Below, piece after piece: positions 26,083 through 36,160 of a DNA stretch of 64,000 nucleotides. Origin of the DNA: Pseudooceanicola nitratireducens (GTDB lineage: Bacteria; Pseudomonadota; Alphaproteobacteria; Rhodobacterales; Rhodobacteraceae); NCBI RefSeq assembly GCF_900109195.1, contig NZ_FNZG01000004.1, positions 248,001 to 312,000 of the forward strand. The letters run 5' to 3'. The notes under the pieces are model-generated. The model saw only the letters and a list, made by a program, of their open reading frames with translations. It searched no databases and was not told the DNA's origin. How positions within the stretch are numbered: position 1 is the first letter of the stretch; every line of letters starts with the position of its first letter. The position numbers and the translations under genes are program-made.

Positions 26083-27213
26083 ATGATTTCGAAACCTCTG
26101 GCCCTTCTGACGGCGGCGATTGCCGTGGTCGGGGCGAATTCCATGGTGCTGGCCCCGATCACCGGGGCCGTCAGCCAGGACATCGGCGGCGATCCCGCCG
26201 ACATCGTGCAGGCCGCCGCCGCCTACGGGGTGACCACGGCGATTTCGGCGATCTTCCTGGCCCCGCGCGCGGACGTCATCGGCGCGGACAAGGCGCTATT
26301 CCAGTCGGTGATCGTGATCCTGGTGTCCATGGTAGCTTCGGTCTTTGCGCCGACGCTGCTGGCGCTGACGGCGGCGCAGGCGCTTGGCGGCATCGGCGCG
26401 GGCATGGCGATCCCGGCGATCTATGCGCTGGCCCCGCAGCTCGGCCCCAAGGGCGAAGAGAAACGGTCCATGGGGCTGGTGCTGTCGGGCTGGACGCTGG
26501 CGCTGGTCGGCGGCGTGGCGGGATCCGGTTTCCTGGCGGAATGGGCTGGGTGGCGATCAGTTTACGCTGTACTTGCCATTGCAATCATTGGTGTTTTCTT
26601 CGCCATGCGCCGGGTGGACCTGCGGGTCGACATGTCGCGCGCGCGGCCGACGTCGCCGCTGACCGCGCTTGGCGTGCCGGGCATCACGCGGGGGCTGTTC
26701 GCCGCCGGAGCCTTCATGCTCGCCTTCTACGGCACCTATGCCTTTATCGGCGCGCATGTGCATGACGCGCTTGGCATGGGCACGGATGGCGCGGGTTTTG
26801 TCACCCTGTTCTACGGCACGGGCTTCGGACTGGCGGCCTTGATCGACAAATACGTCGACCGGTTGCCGCAGCGCCAGGCCGGGCTTTTGTCTTTCACATG
26901 CCTGACAGTGATTTACCTGGCGTTCCTGGTCTTTGGCGGCAGCTTTGCTGCGCTGGCGGGGCTGGCGCTGATCTGGGGGATCGTGCAGCACCTGGGGCTG
27001 AACTTCGTGGTGTCGCGCCTTGCCGGGCTTGATGCGTCGCAACGCGGGGCGGTGCTGGGGCTGAATTCGGCGGTGACCTACCTTGCGGTCACTGGCGGCG
27101 CGCTGGCCTTCCGGCCACTGTACGAAATGGGCGGCTTTGCCCTGTGCAACGTGCTGTCGGCGATCTGCGTCGCCGCCGCCGCGATTGAAAGCCTGACGGC
27201 CAAGCGGGTCTGA
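26083..27213 (+). CDS. MFS transporter
   Basis: This 376-residue inner-membrane protein has about 12 hydrophobic segments. The Major Facilitator loop 2-3 motif is weak (APRADVIGADKALF), and the segment SGWTLALVGGVAGSGFLAEWAGWRSVYAVLA matches the helix 5-6 region of drug/arabinose-efflux-type carriers. The substrate is unknown. The start follows the dCTP deaminase stop by 33 bases. The gene converges with scpB across a hairpin. Confidence 0.85.
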   Translation: MISKPLALLTAAIAVVGANSMVLAPITGAVSQDIGGDPADIVQAAAAYGVTTAISAIFLAPRADVIGADKALFQSVIVILVSMVASVFAPTLLALTAAQALGGIGAGMAIPAIYALAPQLGPKGEEKRSMGLVLSGWTLALVGGVAGSGFLAEWAGWRSVYAVLAIAIIGVFFAMRRVDLRVDMSRARPTSPLTALGVPGITRGLFAAGAFMLAFYGTYAFIGAHVHDALGMGTDGAGFVTLFYGTGFGLAALIDKYVDRLPQRQAGLLSFTCLTVIYLAFLVFGGSFAALAGLALIWGIVQHLGLNFVVSRLAGLDASQRGAVLGLNSAVTYLAVTGGALAFRPLYEMGGFALCNVLSAICVAAAAIESLTAKRV

Positions 27214-27219
27214 CCCCGA

Positions 27220-27241
27220 TCCGGGCCCAATCCGGCCCGGA
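27220..27241. terminator. hairpin between convergent MFS and scpB genes
   Basis: TCCGGGCC and GGCCCGGA form a perfect 8-bp stem with a 6-base loop in the 42-base gap between the two stop codons. There is no T-run on either side, so it may stop or stabilise both transcripts weakly. Confidence 0.5.
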
Positions 27242-27255
27242 CCCAGGGCCGGGAC

Positions 27256-28014
27256 TTAATTCATGTCGTCGAACATGTCGTCCTGGCCTTCGTCGTCGCG
27301 CAGCTCGTCTTCGTCCTGGTCGTCCAGGTCGGATCCGAAGCCGGGCGGCGGCCGGTTCTCCAACAGCCCCGCTTCGCGCAACTCCTTCAGGCCCGGCAGG
27401 TCGCGCGCGGTTTCCAGGCCGAAGTGATCCAGGAAGGTAGCGGTGACCACGAAGGTCACCGGACGGCCCGGCGTCATGCGACGGCGACCGAAACGGATCC
27501 ACTCCATCTCGATCAGCAGATCAATCGTTCCGCGAGAGACCGAAACACCCCGGATTTCCTCGATCTCGGCCCGGGTGACGGGCTGGTGATAGGCGACGAT
27601 GGCCAGGGTCTCGATCGCGGCGCGCGACAGTTTGCGCGTCTCGACGGTTTCCTTCTGCATCAGGTGGCCCAGGTCGGCGGCGGTGCGAATGGCCCAGAGG
27701 TCACCGACCTGCACGACCTCGACCCCGCGCCCGGCATAGCGGTCGCGCAGCAGCCTGACGGCTGCGCCCGCGTCACAGCCATGCGGCATGCGGGAATTCA
27801 TGTCGGCCAGGGTCACAGGCTCGGCCGAGGCAAAAAGAATCGCTTCGACCATGCGCTCCTGCTCGGGCATGGGGGGCGTTTCGAACAGGGATTCGGGGCT
27901 GTCGCTGCCCTGATCCCCCGTCTGATCTTCCGTCTGGTCCACCGACTGGTCCACCGTTTGATCGGCGGGTGTGGTGGAGTCTTCGCGGGTCTCGGCCTCG
28001 GGGTGGTCAGTCAT
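27256..28014 (-). CDS. scpB: segregation and condensation protein B
   Basis: This 252-residue protein is the ScpB subunit (kleisin-associated winged-helix protein) of the SMC-ScpAB condensin. The core runs from MVEAILFASAEPVTLADMNS to TRAEIEEIRGVSVSRGTID and GRPVTFVVTATFLDHFGL, with two winged-helix domains. The N-terminus (about residues 10-40) is a TVDQSVDQTEDQTGDQ-type repeat and the C-terminus is also strongly acidic; both are probably disordered. The start overlaps scpA by 8 bases. Confidence 0.93.
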   Translation of the reverse strand: MTDHPEAETREDSTTPADQTVDQSVDQTEDQTGDQGSDSPESLFETPPMPEQERMVEAILFASAEPVTLADMNSRMPHGCDAGAAVRLLRDRYAGRGVEVVQVGDLWAIRTAADLGHLMQKETVETRKLSRAAIETLAIVAYHQPVTRAEIEEIRGVSVSRGTIDLLIEMEWIRFGRRRMTPGRPVTFVVTATFLDHFGLETARDLPGLKELREAGLLENRPPPGFGSDLDDQDEDELRDDEGQDDMFDDMN

Positions 28015-28801
28015 CGCGGCCCCCTTTCTGGCGCAGCTGGATCGGCGCAAAGGTTTCGGTCTGGCGAATCTCGGCGTGGCCTTCCTTGACCAGTTCCAGC
28101 GCGGCGGCAAAGGTCGCGGCGGTGGCGGACCGGCGGCGCGTCGGATCGCTTTCCCAGCCCTGCGGCAGATAGGACATGATGTCGGTCCAGGTTCCGGCAA
28201 AGCCGATCATGCCGCGCATCCGATCCAGCGCCTGTTCCATCGTGAACACATTGTCCCGGTCCATCACAAAGGGGCGGAATTCGTCGCGGGTGCGGATGCG
28301 GGCATAGGCCTGCATCAGATCCAGCAGGTTGGCCGAATACTCGATCCGGCGCACCCGTTCCACCCCCTCGGGAATGCCGCGCGGGAAAAAGTCCCGGTTC
28401 AGCTGATCGCGCGCCATCAGCCGCGCCGCGACCTCTCGCATCGCCGACAGCCGTTCCAGCTGAAAGGCCAGGTGCGCGGCCAGATCCTCGCCCGAGGGGC
28501 CGTCTTCTTCGGGATCGGGGGGCAGCAGCAGGCGGCTTTTCAGAAAGGCCAGCCAGGCGGCCATGACCAGATAATCGGCGGCCAGTTCGATCCGCAGCTC
28601 TTTCGCCTTTTCCACGAAGAACAGGTATTGCTTGGACAGTTGCAGCACCGAGATCTTCAGCAGATCGACCTTCTGCGTCCGCGCCAGCGACAGCAACATG
28701 TCGAGAGGGCCTTCAAAGCCCTCGACATCGACGATCAGCGCCTCGGCGGCAAGCCGTTCGCTGACGCTGAGCTGATCGGTGAAAAGGTCGCCCTCAGACA
28801 T
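28007..28801 (-). CDS. scpA: segregation and condensation protein A
   Basis: This 264-residue kleisin bridges SMC heads in chromosome condensation. Family features are VDVEGFEGPLDMLLSLARTQKVDL, the helical FLKSRLLLPPD segment and the C-terminal winged helix. The gene sits between nagZ and scpB with 8-base overlaps on both sides, so the three are translationally coupled. Confidence 0.94.
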   Translation of the reverse strand: MSEGDLFTDQLSVSERLAAEALIVDVEGFEGPLDMLLSLARTQKVDLLKISVLQLSKQYLFFVEKAKELRIELAADYLVMAAWLAFLKSRLLLPPDPEEDGPSGEDLAAHLAFQLERLSAMREVAARLMARDQLNRDFFPRGIPEGVERVRRIEYSANLLDLMQAYARIRTRDEFRPFVMDRDNVFTMEQALDRMRGMIGFAGTWTDIMSYLPQGWESDPTRRRSATAATFAAALELVKEGHAEIRQTETFAPIQLRQKGGRDD

Positions 28802-29798
28802 TGCCCTGCCCGTGTAGAAGAGCGTTCAGCTTCTCCTCCACGGTGCGAATGTCAACCTCTGCGGCCTGGTTGCGCAGATCCAGCGCGCGGGTGGCGCGGT
28901 CCTGCGCGGCGGGGTTCATCCGGCCCGAGGCCTCGGCGACCTCGGCCCGTTCGGCCAGCGTGGCATTGCACAGCAGCACCACGTCGCAGCCCGCATTCAG
29001 CGATTGCCGGGCAATATCGCCATAACTGCCTGACAGCGCCTTCATCGAGATGTCGTCGGTCATCAACAGCCCGTCAAAGCCGATGTCGTTGCGGATCACC
29101 TGGATCATGCGTTCCGACAGGGTGGCGGGCTGGGGATCGAAGGCGTCATAGACCACGTGGGCGGTCATCGCCATCGGCAGGTCGTTCAGCACCTTGAAGG
29201 GCGCGAAATCGATGCTGTCCAGAACCTCGACCGGGGCGGTGACACGCGGCAGGTCGTGATGGCTGTCGGCGGTGGCAAGGCCATGGCCGGGGATATGTTT
29301 GACCACCGGCAGCACGCCGCCGGCCATCAGCCCCATGGCGACGGCGCGGCCCAGGCCCGCGGCCTCGGCCGGAGAGGTGCCATAGCAGCGGTTGGTCAGA
29401 AACTCATGGGTCTCGGGGCGCGGCACATCGACCATGGGCGCGCAGTTCACGTCGATCCCATAGCTGCGCAGTTCCAGCGCGGTGATCAGATACCGCAGGT
29501 ACATGGCCTGGGTGGCATGCGGCCCGGCGGCGCGGGCGAAATCCAGCGGCGGGGTCCAGTCACGGGCCAGGGGCGGGCGCAGGCGCTGCACGCGGCCGCC
29601 CTCCTGGTCGATCAGGATAGGTGCGTCGCGGCCGACGGCATCGCGCATCTGGTCACACAGGCGCATCAGCTGATCGGCACTGTCGATGTTGCGTGCAAAC
29701 AGGATGAACCCGAAGGGATCGGCGTCCTTGAACAGCGCGATTTCGTCCGGTGTCAGCGCCTGCCCCTCGGCATCGAGGATCGTGGCCCCGAAGGTCAT
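28794..29798 (-). CDS. nagZ: beta-N-acetylhexosaminidase NagZ
   Basis: This 334-residue glycoside hydrolase family 3 enzyme removes GlcNAc from anhydromuropeptides in cell-wall recycling. The motif KHIPGHGLATADSHHDLP carries the His general acid/base of the NagZ branch. LLMTDDISMKALSG contains the catalytic Asp nucleophile. There is no signal peptide, consistent with a cytoplasmic enzyme. It overlaps the SPOR gene by 4 bases and scpA by 8 bases. Confidence 0.94.
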   Translation of the reverse strand: MTFGATILDAEGQALTPDEIALFKDADPFGFILFARNIDSADQLMRLCDQMRDAVGRDAPILIDQEGGRVQRLRPPLARDWTPPLDFARAAGPHATQAMYLRYLITALELRSYGIDVNCAPMVDVPRPETHEFLTNRCYGTSPAEAAGLGRAVAMGLMAGGVLPVVKHIPGHGLATADSHHDLPRVTAPVEVLDSIDFAPFKVLNDLPMAMTAHVVYDAFDPQPATLSERMIQVIRNDIGFDGLLMTDDISMKALSGSYGDIARQSLNAGCDVVLLCNATLAERAEVAEASGRMNPAAQDRATRALDLRNQAAEVDIRTVEEKLNALLHGQGNV

Positions 29799-30754
29799 TT
29801 TGCCACCACGGGGATGCAGTCGGTATTCTCGGCCACCAGCGCGGCGCAGAAATGGCGCGCGGCGGACATGTCGGCAAAGTTCATCACCCGCAGGCGATAG
29901 AAGGTCCGCCCCCCGGACGAAGCCTTTTGGATCACGCGGCTTTTGTCGGACATGTATTCATCGAAACGGGCGGCGAACTTGGTCCATTCGCTGCGGGCGG
30001 TGTCGATGCTGTCATAAGCGCCAAGCTGGGTCAGGGTGGTGCCCGGCGCGATGGTGTCGGGGTCGACATCCACCGCCGGCTGCAGCGGCGTGGGCGAGGC
30101 GATCGGCGCCTGGGGCGCGCGGGTGGCCAGCACCACGGGGCGCATGCGCGGCCGCAGGGTGACGTTTTCGCCATTGGGGTCGATGACCTTAATGGCAACG
30201 CGTGTTTCCTGCTGTTCCGCCTGCTGTTCGGCCTTCAACAGGGCCAGCGCGATATTGCTGTCCTCGGTCGGGGGGGCGACGGTTTCCCCGCTCAGCGGTT
30301 CGGACCCGTTCATCAGGCGCTTGGTCAGCGCGGCAATGGGATCGGCCTGTTCGGCGGCGGCCAGCTGGGCCTTTTCGGCGGCGCGGGCTTCGTTTTCCTG
30401 GCGGGCGATGATGGCCTGGCCGGGTTCGTCTTCATCGGTCAGACGCACGGGACGCGGGGCCAGGATCAGGCGGTCGGCGGGCTTTTCGGCCAGGCCTTCG
30501 GCGGCGACGGTGTTCACGGCCAGGCCGGTGTTTCCGCCCAGACGGCCGCCGGGATCTTCGGGGGCGACCCGCATCGGATCAGTGGCGGCGCGCACCACCG
30601 GAACCTCGGACACGTCACGCGACAGGGTCTTGTAGCCCCAGACGCCCACGCCGATCAGAAGGGCGATCGACACCAGCCCCCCTGAAAGGTTGACCAGTGT
30701 AGAGGTTGAAACATTCGAATAGCCCTGCTCGGACTCCGCCTGTATCTGTGCCAT
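29795..30754 (-). CDS. SPOR-domain cell-division/cell-wall protein
   Basis: This 319-residue protein has a cytoplasmic N-terminus, one membrane segment at about residues 24-44 (VNLSGGLVSIALLIGVGVWG), a long Pro/Ala/Glu-rich periplasmic linker and a C-terminal SPOR domain (about 240-319; TQLGAYDSIDTARSEW, RTFYRLRVMNFADM). SPOR domains bind denuded septal peptidoglycan, so the protein should locate to division sites. It lies between argS and nagZ, a conserved order in Rhodobacteraceae. Confidence 0.9.
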   Translation of the reverse strand: MAQIQAESEQGYSNVSTSTLVNLSGGLVSIALLIGVGVWGYKTLSRDVSEVPVVRAATDPMRVAPEDPGGRLGGNTGLAVNTVAAEGLAEKPADRLILAPRPVRLTDEDEPGQAIIARQENEARAAEKAQLAAAEQADPIAALTKRLMNGSEPLSGETVAPPTEDSNIALALLKAEQQAEQQETRVAIKVIDPNGENVTLRPRMRPVVLATRAPQAPIASPTPLQPAVDVDPDTIAPGTTLTQLGAYDSIDTARSEWTKFAARFDEYMSDKSRVIQKASSGGRTFYRLRVMNFADMSAARHFCAALVAENTDCIPVVAK

Positions 30755-30827
30755 GTTGCCTCGCTCCCGCGCACGTTCTGTGCGTCGGCTTTCCCTAAGA
30801 CTGCTCGGCCCTGTCGCGGAGGTGCGT

Positions 30828-32570
30828 TTATCGCATCTCTTCCACGGGGGTTACGCCTAGGATAGCAAGACCTGCGGAAATGACAACGGCTGTGGCACGG
30901 GCAAGCGCAAGTTTCGATTGCGAGGCCTCGGCGCTGTCCTGGACAAAGCGCAGTTCGGGCTTGTCGTTGCCGCGGTTCCACAGCGAATGGAAGTCGCTGG
31001 CCAGTTCATACAGGTAGAAGGCCACGCGGTGCGGTTCGTTGGTCCGGGCGGCGATCTCGACCAGGCGGGGCCATTCGGTCAGCTTCTTGGCAACCGCTTG
31101 TTCTGCTTCGTCGGTCATACCGGACAGATCGGCTGCGGCCAGCGTGGCGTCGTCATGGGCAAACCCGGCCTCGGTGGCCTTGCGCAGAACGGAAGACACG
31201 CGGGCATGGGCGTATTGCACGTAGAACACCGGGTTCTCGCGCGATTGTTCCAGCACCTTGTCAAAGTCGAAATCCAGCGGCGCATCGTTCTTGCGGGTCA
31301 GCATGACGAACCGGGTCACGTCGGGCCCGACCTCGTCCACCACGTCGCGCAGAGTGATGAAGGTGCCCGCCCGCTTGGACATCTTGAAGGGCTCGCCATC
31401 CTTGAACAGCTTCACCAGCTGGCACAGCTTGATGTCGACCGGCACGCGCCCGTCGGACAGCGCCGAGACCGCCGCCTTCATCCGTTTGACATAGCCGCCG
31501 TGGTCGGCCCCGAAGACGTCGATCAGCAGGTCATAGCCGCGGGTGATCTTGTCGTAATGATAGGCGATGTCGGGCGCGAAATAGGTCCAGCTGTCGTCCG
31601 ATTTCATGATCGGACGGTCAACGTCGTCACCATGTTCGGTCGATTTGAACAGGGTCTGTTCGCGGGGTTCCCAATCCTCGGGGACCTTGCCCTTGGGCGG
31701 TTCCAGAACGCCCCGGTAGATCAGCCCCTTGTCGCGCAGGCTGTCGATCGCAGCCTCGATCTTGCCGGTGCCGTACAGCGACTTTTCCGAGAAGAACTTG
31801 TCCATCTGCACGCCCAGAAGGCCCAGATCGACGCGGATCAGTTCCATCATCGCCTCGGTCGCCATTTCGCGCACGTCGTCCAGCCAGACCTCTTCGGGCT
31901 GATCCACATAGGCGTCGCCGACCTTGGATTTCAGCGCCTCGCCCACTTCGATCAGGTAGTCGCCGGGATAGGTGCCGCCTTCGAATTCCACTTCGCGGCC
32001 ATGCGCCTCGAGGTAGCGGAGGTAGACCGACCGCGCCAGCACATCGACCTGCGCGCCGCCATCGTTGATGTAGTATTCCCGCGTGACGTCATAGCCCGCG
32101 TAATCCAGAAGCGAGGCCAGCGCATCGCCAAAGACCGCGCCCCGGGTGTGACCCACGTGCAGCGGCCCCGTCGGGTTGGCCGAAACATATTCGACGTTGA
32201 CCTTCAGCCCCTGCCCCATGTCGGACCGGCCATAGGCCTGACCGTCGGTCAGAACGGTCTGCACGACCCGGGCCCAGACAGCGGGATCAAGACGCAGGTT
32301 CAGAAAGCCGGGGCCTGCGACCTCGGCGCTGGTGATGCGCGGGTCTTCGGCCAGGCGGGCGGCCAGAGCGTCGGCGATATCGCGCGGCTTCATCTTGGCG
32401 GGTTTCGCCAGGACCATGGCGGCATTGGTGGCCATGTCGCCATGCCCGGCATCGCGCGGCGGTTCGACCGCAACGTTGGCAAAGTCCAGCCCCTCGGGCA
32501 GGTCTCCGGCCTGCTGCATGGCAGCCAGCGCGTCGAGAACGGTTGCGCGAATGTCGGCGAATAGGTTCAT
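30828..32570 (-). CDS. argS: arginyl-tRNA synthetase
   Basis: This 580-residue class I synthetase has the HIGH-type motif as [12 protein letters not shown] in [10 protein letters not shown], and a KMSKRAG motif. The N-terminal Arg-S additional domain and C-terminal DALR anticodon-binding domain are both complete. The ATG at 32570 gives the standard [10 protein letters not shown]-terminus; the longer frame upstream is not conserved-looking. It is the first gene of the argS-SPOR-nagZ-scpA-scpB unit. Confidence 0.96.
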   Translation of the reverse strand: MNLFADIRATVLDALAAMQQAGDLPEGLDFANVAVEPPRDAGHGDMATNAAMVLAKPAKMKPRDIADALAARLAEDPRITSAEVAGPGFLNLRLDPAVWARVVQTVLTDGQAYGRSDMGQGLKVNVEYVSANPTGPLHVGHTRGAVFGDALASLLDYAGYDVTREYYINDGGAQVDVLARSVYLRYLEAHGREVEFEGGTYPGDYLIEVGEALKSKVGDAYVDQPEEVWLDDVREMATEAMMELIRVDLGLLGVQMDKFFSEKSLYGTGKIEAAIDSLRDKGLIYRGVLEPPKGKVPEDWEPREQTLFKSTEHGDDVDRPIMKSDDSWTYFAPDIAYHYDKITRGYDLLIDVFGADHGGYVKRMKAAVSALSDGRVPVDIKLCQLVKLFKDGEPFKMSKRAGTFITLRDVVDEVGPDVTRFVMLTRKNDAPLDFDFDKVLEQSRENPVFYVQYAHARVSSVLRKATEAGFAHDDATLAAADLSGMTDEAEQAVAKKLTEWPRLVEIAARTNEPHRVAFYLYELASDFHSLWNRGNDKPELRFVQDSAEASQSKLALARATAVVISAGLAILGVTPVEEMR

Positions 32571-32675
32571 GGGCCCGGTCCTTTTCATCTGGCGCGGGTT
32601 TATCATGGGGGGCTGGCGCGTCAACGGGGTGTCGCGCGCCCTATGCTCCGCCGCCCCCTGCGCCGCAGCTCCGGC

Positions 32676-34547
32676 TCAGGCCCCCGAGGGCGCGTCGCTG
32701 TCAGGGGCGGCGCGTTCGGCGGCCCGGGCGTTCTGCTGCTTCTCGACCTCGTCCTGCGGCGGGGCGAGGTGGATGATGCGCATGTCCTCCTGCCCTTTCA
32801 GGTTTTCGCCGGTGTTGAGAAGCCGCATCGGCTGGCCCTTTCGCTGTGCCGCGATCATCAGGCTATCGGGGTATTCCGCCGCCCAGTCTTCCAGGGTGAA
32901 CTTTTCCGTCAGGCGCGAGGTGCGGAACCGCCAGCCGTCGCGCATGTGGCGGTCCAGCATGTCATAGGTCATGTCGCGGAACACCGGCTTGCCGCCCAGG
33001 GTCGCGGGCAGCGCGTGGCGGGTCTGGGTGTCGCGTTCGCGGGCGATCTGATAGACATCCGCGCGGCCAAAGTGATGCGCCAGGTCGGTCGAAACCAGCG
33101 TGTTGTAGGCGTCGTTGTCCGTCGCCGTCAGCAGCGTGGAATAGCTGACCAGGTCCAGCCGGTGTTCCGCCGCCTCGGCCAGGATGTCACCGTAGTAAGT
33201 CTGCACCCCGTCGCGCCGCGCGCCGCGCAGCTTGCCATGGTTGGGGTCGGATACCAGAACGGGGATTTCGCTATCCTGCAGGTGTTTCGCCAGCCCGGTG
33301 GAAAACCGCGATCCCCCGACGATCAGAAGCCCCGGGGTGCCCGCACCGGTCAGCCCAAGCGCCCGTGCCATGGGCGACAGGCCAAAGCCATGCACCACCA
33401 CGGTCACCGCCACCAGGGCAAAGGCCAGCGGTCCGACCAGCGCGCCGTCGGCCACGCCAAGCGACACCAGCCGTTCGCCGAACAGCCCCGCAACCGCCAC
33501 CAGCACGACGCCGCGCGGCCCGGTGAAAGCCACCAGGACCCGTTCCCTCCAGGGCAGCCCGCTGTTGATCAGCGACACGAAAACCGTGATCGGTCGCGCC
33601 ACCAGCATGATCGCCGCCACAAAGGCCGCCGCACGCCAGTTCAGCGCCGACAGCTCGGACAGGTCCAGCCCGGCGGCAAGGATGATGAAGACGCCCGAGA
33701 CAAGCAGAACGGTTGCATGTTCCTTGAACCGGCGCAGTTCCTCGAACGAGGGCAGATGCGAATTGGCGATGACGATCCCCATGACGGTGACCGCCAGCAG
33801 CCCGCTTTCATGCAGCACCCAGTCACAGCCCGCAAAGACCGCAAGAAGCAGGGTGAACAGCACCGGCACCTTCATGTATTCCGGCACCCGCCCCTTGCGG
33901 AAGGCCCAGACCAGGCCAAAACCCCCCGCCGCACCGACGGCAATGGCCAGAAGGATGCCAAGGGCGGTTTCCCCGATGGCCACCGACATCTGCTGCGAGG
34001 CGCGCGCGACGGTCACCACCTCGAAGGCGAGAACCGCCGCCAGTGCGCCGATCGGATCGTTGACGATCGCCTCCCATTGCAGGACCTGTGCCGGTCGCCG
34101 CGACAGGCGGGCCGAGCGCAGGAGCGGCGCAATCACCGTGGGGCCCGTCACGATCATGATACCGCCAAATACGGCCGAGGTTTCCCAGCTAAGCCCCGCC
34201 ACGTAATGCAGGGTCAGCGACGACAGCAGCCAGCCAAGCGGTGCGCCGACGACCACCAGCCGCCGCACCCCCTTGGCCGCGTCCTGTAGCGACTTGAGGT
34301 TCAGGGTCAGCCCGCCCTCGAACAGGATGATGGCCACGGCGACGGCAATCATCGGTTCGCGCAGCGCGCCGAATTCGCGCATCGGATCGAAGATGCCCGT
34401 CACAGGACCGGCCAGCACGCCCGCGACCAGCATCAGCACGATGGCCGGCATCTTCAGACGCCAGGCGATCAGCTGGGCCCCGACCCCAAGGACACCCACA
34501 AGGGCAAAGGCGGCGACGGGGGGCAATGTCTCGGCTGCGACGGCCAT
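32676..34547 (-). CDS. CPA1-type sodium/proton antiporter with TrkA_N domain
   Basis: The protein has 623 residues. Residues about 10-400 form a 12-13 segment membrane domain of the CPA1 (NhaP-like) family, with ILFEGGLTLNLK and the ion-binding ND pair in WEAIVNDPIGA. Residues about 405-530 form a Rossmann-type TrkA_N domain (LLIVGGSRFSTGLAKHLQDS), and a further cytoplasmic tail of about 90 residues follows. Such proteins exchange Na+ or K+ for H+, and the nucleotide-binding domain may gate them. The cation is not determinable from sequence. Confidence 0.88.
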   Translation of the reverse strand: MAVAAETLPPVAAFALVGVLGVGAQLIAWRLKMPAIVLMLVAGVLAGPVTGIFDPMREFGALREPMIAVAVAIILFEGGLTLNLKSLQDAAKGVRRLVVVGAPLGWLLSSLTLHYVAGLSWETSAVFGGIMIVTGPTVIAPLLRSARLSRRPAQVLQWEAIVNDPIGALAAVLAFEVVTVARASQQMSVAIGETALGILLAIAVGAAGGFGLVWAFRKGRVPEYMKVPVLFTLLLAVFAGCDWVLHESGLLAVTVMGIVIANSHLPSFEELRRFKEHATVLLVSGVFIILAAGLDLSELSALNWRAAAFVAAIMLVARPITVFVSLINSGLPWRERVLVAFTGPRGVVLVAVAGLFGERLVSLGVADGALVGPLAFALVAVTVVVHGFGLSPMARALGLTGAGTPGLLIVGGSRFSTGLAKHLQDSEIPVLVSDPNHGKLRGARRDGVQTYYGDILAEAAEHRLDLVSYSTLLTATDNDAYNTLVSTDLAHHFGRADVYQIARERDTQTRHALPATLGGKPVFRDMTYDMLDRHMRDGWRFRTSRLTEKFTLEDWAAEYPDSLMIAAQRKGQPMRLLNTGENLKGQEDMRIIHLAPPQDEVEKQQNARAAERAAPDSDAPSGA

Positions 34548-34684
34548 GGGACCTCCTGAATTCCTGACGTGACATCATGCGTGATACGGGGCGGAGGACG
34601 TCCGGCCTTTGCACGAAGGTAGAGCAATTGGCGCGATTAGGAAGGGGGCATGTGATTTGCACGACCAAGGGCCGGAGGGGCCTA

Positions 34685-34716
34685 CAAAAAGGGCCCGGAG
34701 GATCCTCTGGGCCCTT
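34685..34716 (-). terminator. Rho-independent terminator after dgt
   Basis: On the minus strand AAGGGCCCAGAGGA pairs with TCCTCCGGGCCCTT over 14 positions with one G-T wobble, and the 3' side continues into TTTTT. It lies about 60 bases after the dgt stop. The rest of the 229-base gap 34548-34776 shows no gene. Confidence 0.8.
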
Positions 34717-34776
34717 GTTCTGTTGGCGATACGCACTGAGGACGGGTCAGGACACCCTGCCCCGTTCGGTACCAGA

Positions 34777-35988
34777 TCAGCCGTTCCGCAACCGATCCTC
34801 ATAGCGGATATGCCCCGGCCCCGAGGCGCGCAGCCCCGGTTCGGGATCCTGCCCCGTCAGCCGCGCATGTTCGACGATGGCGAAACGGTCGGTCATGCCC
34901 GAGATATAGTCACAGACGATCCGCGCCAGCGCGGTCTCATCCCCGGCGATGTCGTCCACATCCTTGCGCCACTGCTTGGGCAACAGATCGGGGGACTGCA
35001 TGAACAGCGGGAACAGCTCTTGCACGATGCGGGTCACCTTGGCGCGGGTCTCGACCACCTCGGGGGCGCGGTACATGCGGTGGAACAGGAATTCGCGGAT
35101 CACCTTGAGGTCGGTCCAGATATGGGGGCTGAACTGCACCATCATCCGGCCCGCGTGGCGCACATCGGCCACCGACGCGGGGTTGAGGTCGGCCAGATTG
35201 GCACGGGTCACGTCGATCACGTCCCCGACCAGCACGCCGAAGAAGCGGCGCAGCGCCTCGTGCCGGCGGCGATAGAGGTTCAGCCCGGGATACAAGCCAT
35301 CGACCTCGGCAAAGCAGTCTTTCAGAATGGGCAGTTCGGAAAGCTCGTCGGTCGAGAACAGCTCGGCCCGCAGACCGTCGTGCAGGTCGTGGTTGTTGTA
35401 GGCGATGTCATCGGACAGGGCGGCCACCTGCGCCTCGGCGCTGGCGTGGGTGTGCAGTTCCAGATCGTGGATGGCGTTGTATTCCGCCAGGGCAATCGGG
35501 ACCGTGCCCGTCACCGGACCATTGTGCTTGGCAATGCCTTCAAGGCAGTCCCAGGTCAGGTTCAGCCCGTCCCATTCCGCATAGGTGCGTTCCAGGTTGG
35601 TGACGATGCGGATCGCCTGGGCGTTGTGATCGAAGCCGCCATAGGGGGCCATCAGATCATGCAACGCGTCTTCGCCGGTGTGGCCAAAGGGCGGATGGCC
35701 CAAGTCATGCGCCAGGGCCACGGCCTCGGTCAGTTCGGGGTTCAGCTTCAGCGCGCCCGCGATGGTCCGCGCCACCTGCCCGACCTCGATCGAATGGGTC
35801 AGACGGGTGCGGAAGTAATCGCCTTCGTGTTCGATGAAGACCTGCGTCTTGTGCTTGAGCCGGCGAAAGGCGCTGGCGTGGATGATGCGGTCCCGGTCGC
35901 GCTGATAGCAGGATCGAAAGGCGCTTTCCTCTTCCGGAAAAAGCCTGCCACGCGTGCCTTCGGGCGTGGATGCATAGGGCGCAAGCAT
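34777..35988 (-). CDS. dgt: deoxyguanosinetriphosphate triphosphohydrolase-like protein
   Basis: This 403-residue HD-domain phosphohydrolase carries the metal ligands in RLTHSIEVGQVART (H), AHDLGHPPFGHTGED (HD) and the downstream Asp of LSDDIAYNNHD. Dgt-type enzymes split dNTPs into nucleoside and triphosphate, adjusting dNTP pools. The length fits the Dgt-like type 2 subfamily. The ATG at 35988 is chosen for its GAAGGAGG ribosome site 7 bases upstream; the frame is open further upstream but without one. It diverges from the Fe-S carrier gene. Confidence 0.92.
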   Translation of the reverse strand: MLAPYASTPEGTRGRLFPEEESAFRSCYQRDRDRIIHASAFRRLKHKTQVFIEHEGDYFRTRLTHSIEVGQVARTIAGALKLNPELTEAVALAHDLGHPPFGHTGEDALHDLMAPYGGFDHNAQAIRIVTNLERTYAEWDGLNLTWDCLEGIAKHNGPVTGTVPIALAEYNAIHDLELHTHASAEAQVAALSDDIAYNNHDLHDGLRAELFSTDELSELPILKDCFAEVDGLYPGLNLYRRRHEALRRFFGVLVGDVIDVTRANLADLNPASVADVRHAGRMMVQFSPHIWTDLKVIREFLFHRMYRAPEVVETRAKVTRIVQELFPLFMQSPDLLPKQWRKDVDDIAGDETALARIVCDYISGMTDRFAIVEHARLTGQDPEPGLRASGPGHIRYEDRLRNG

Positions 35989-36011
35989 GGCGCCTCCTTC
36001 TATATATATCC

Positions 36012-36033
36012 CGTCGGGGATCCGGCCCCGACG
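36012..36033. promoter_or_regulatory. stem-loop in the dgt leader
   Basis: CGTCGGGG and CCCCGACG form a perfect 8-bp stem with a 6-base loop. It ends 24 bases before the dgt ATG, next to TATATATA and GAAGGAGG. It could affect dgt translation or separate the divergent transcripts. Confidence 0.4.
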
Positions 36034-36050
36034 TTGATCGCCGGTGATCC

Positions 36051-36079
36051 TTGTTCCCCGTTCCTGCACTGCATATATT
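36051..36079 (+). promoter_or_regulatory. putative promoter of the A-type Fe-S carrier gene
   Basis: TTGTTC (36051-36056), a 17-base spacer and TATATT (36074-36079) point toward the Fe-S carrier gene, predicting a leader of about 75 bases. Confidence 0.45.
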
Positions 36080-36160
36080 GAAGGCTGATGACAGGCAAAC
36101 CGTGTGGACCTGCCGAAAACCGGCAAAGTCACTGATTTGCCACGCCAAAGAGGTAGCGAC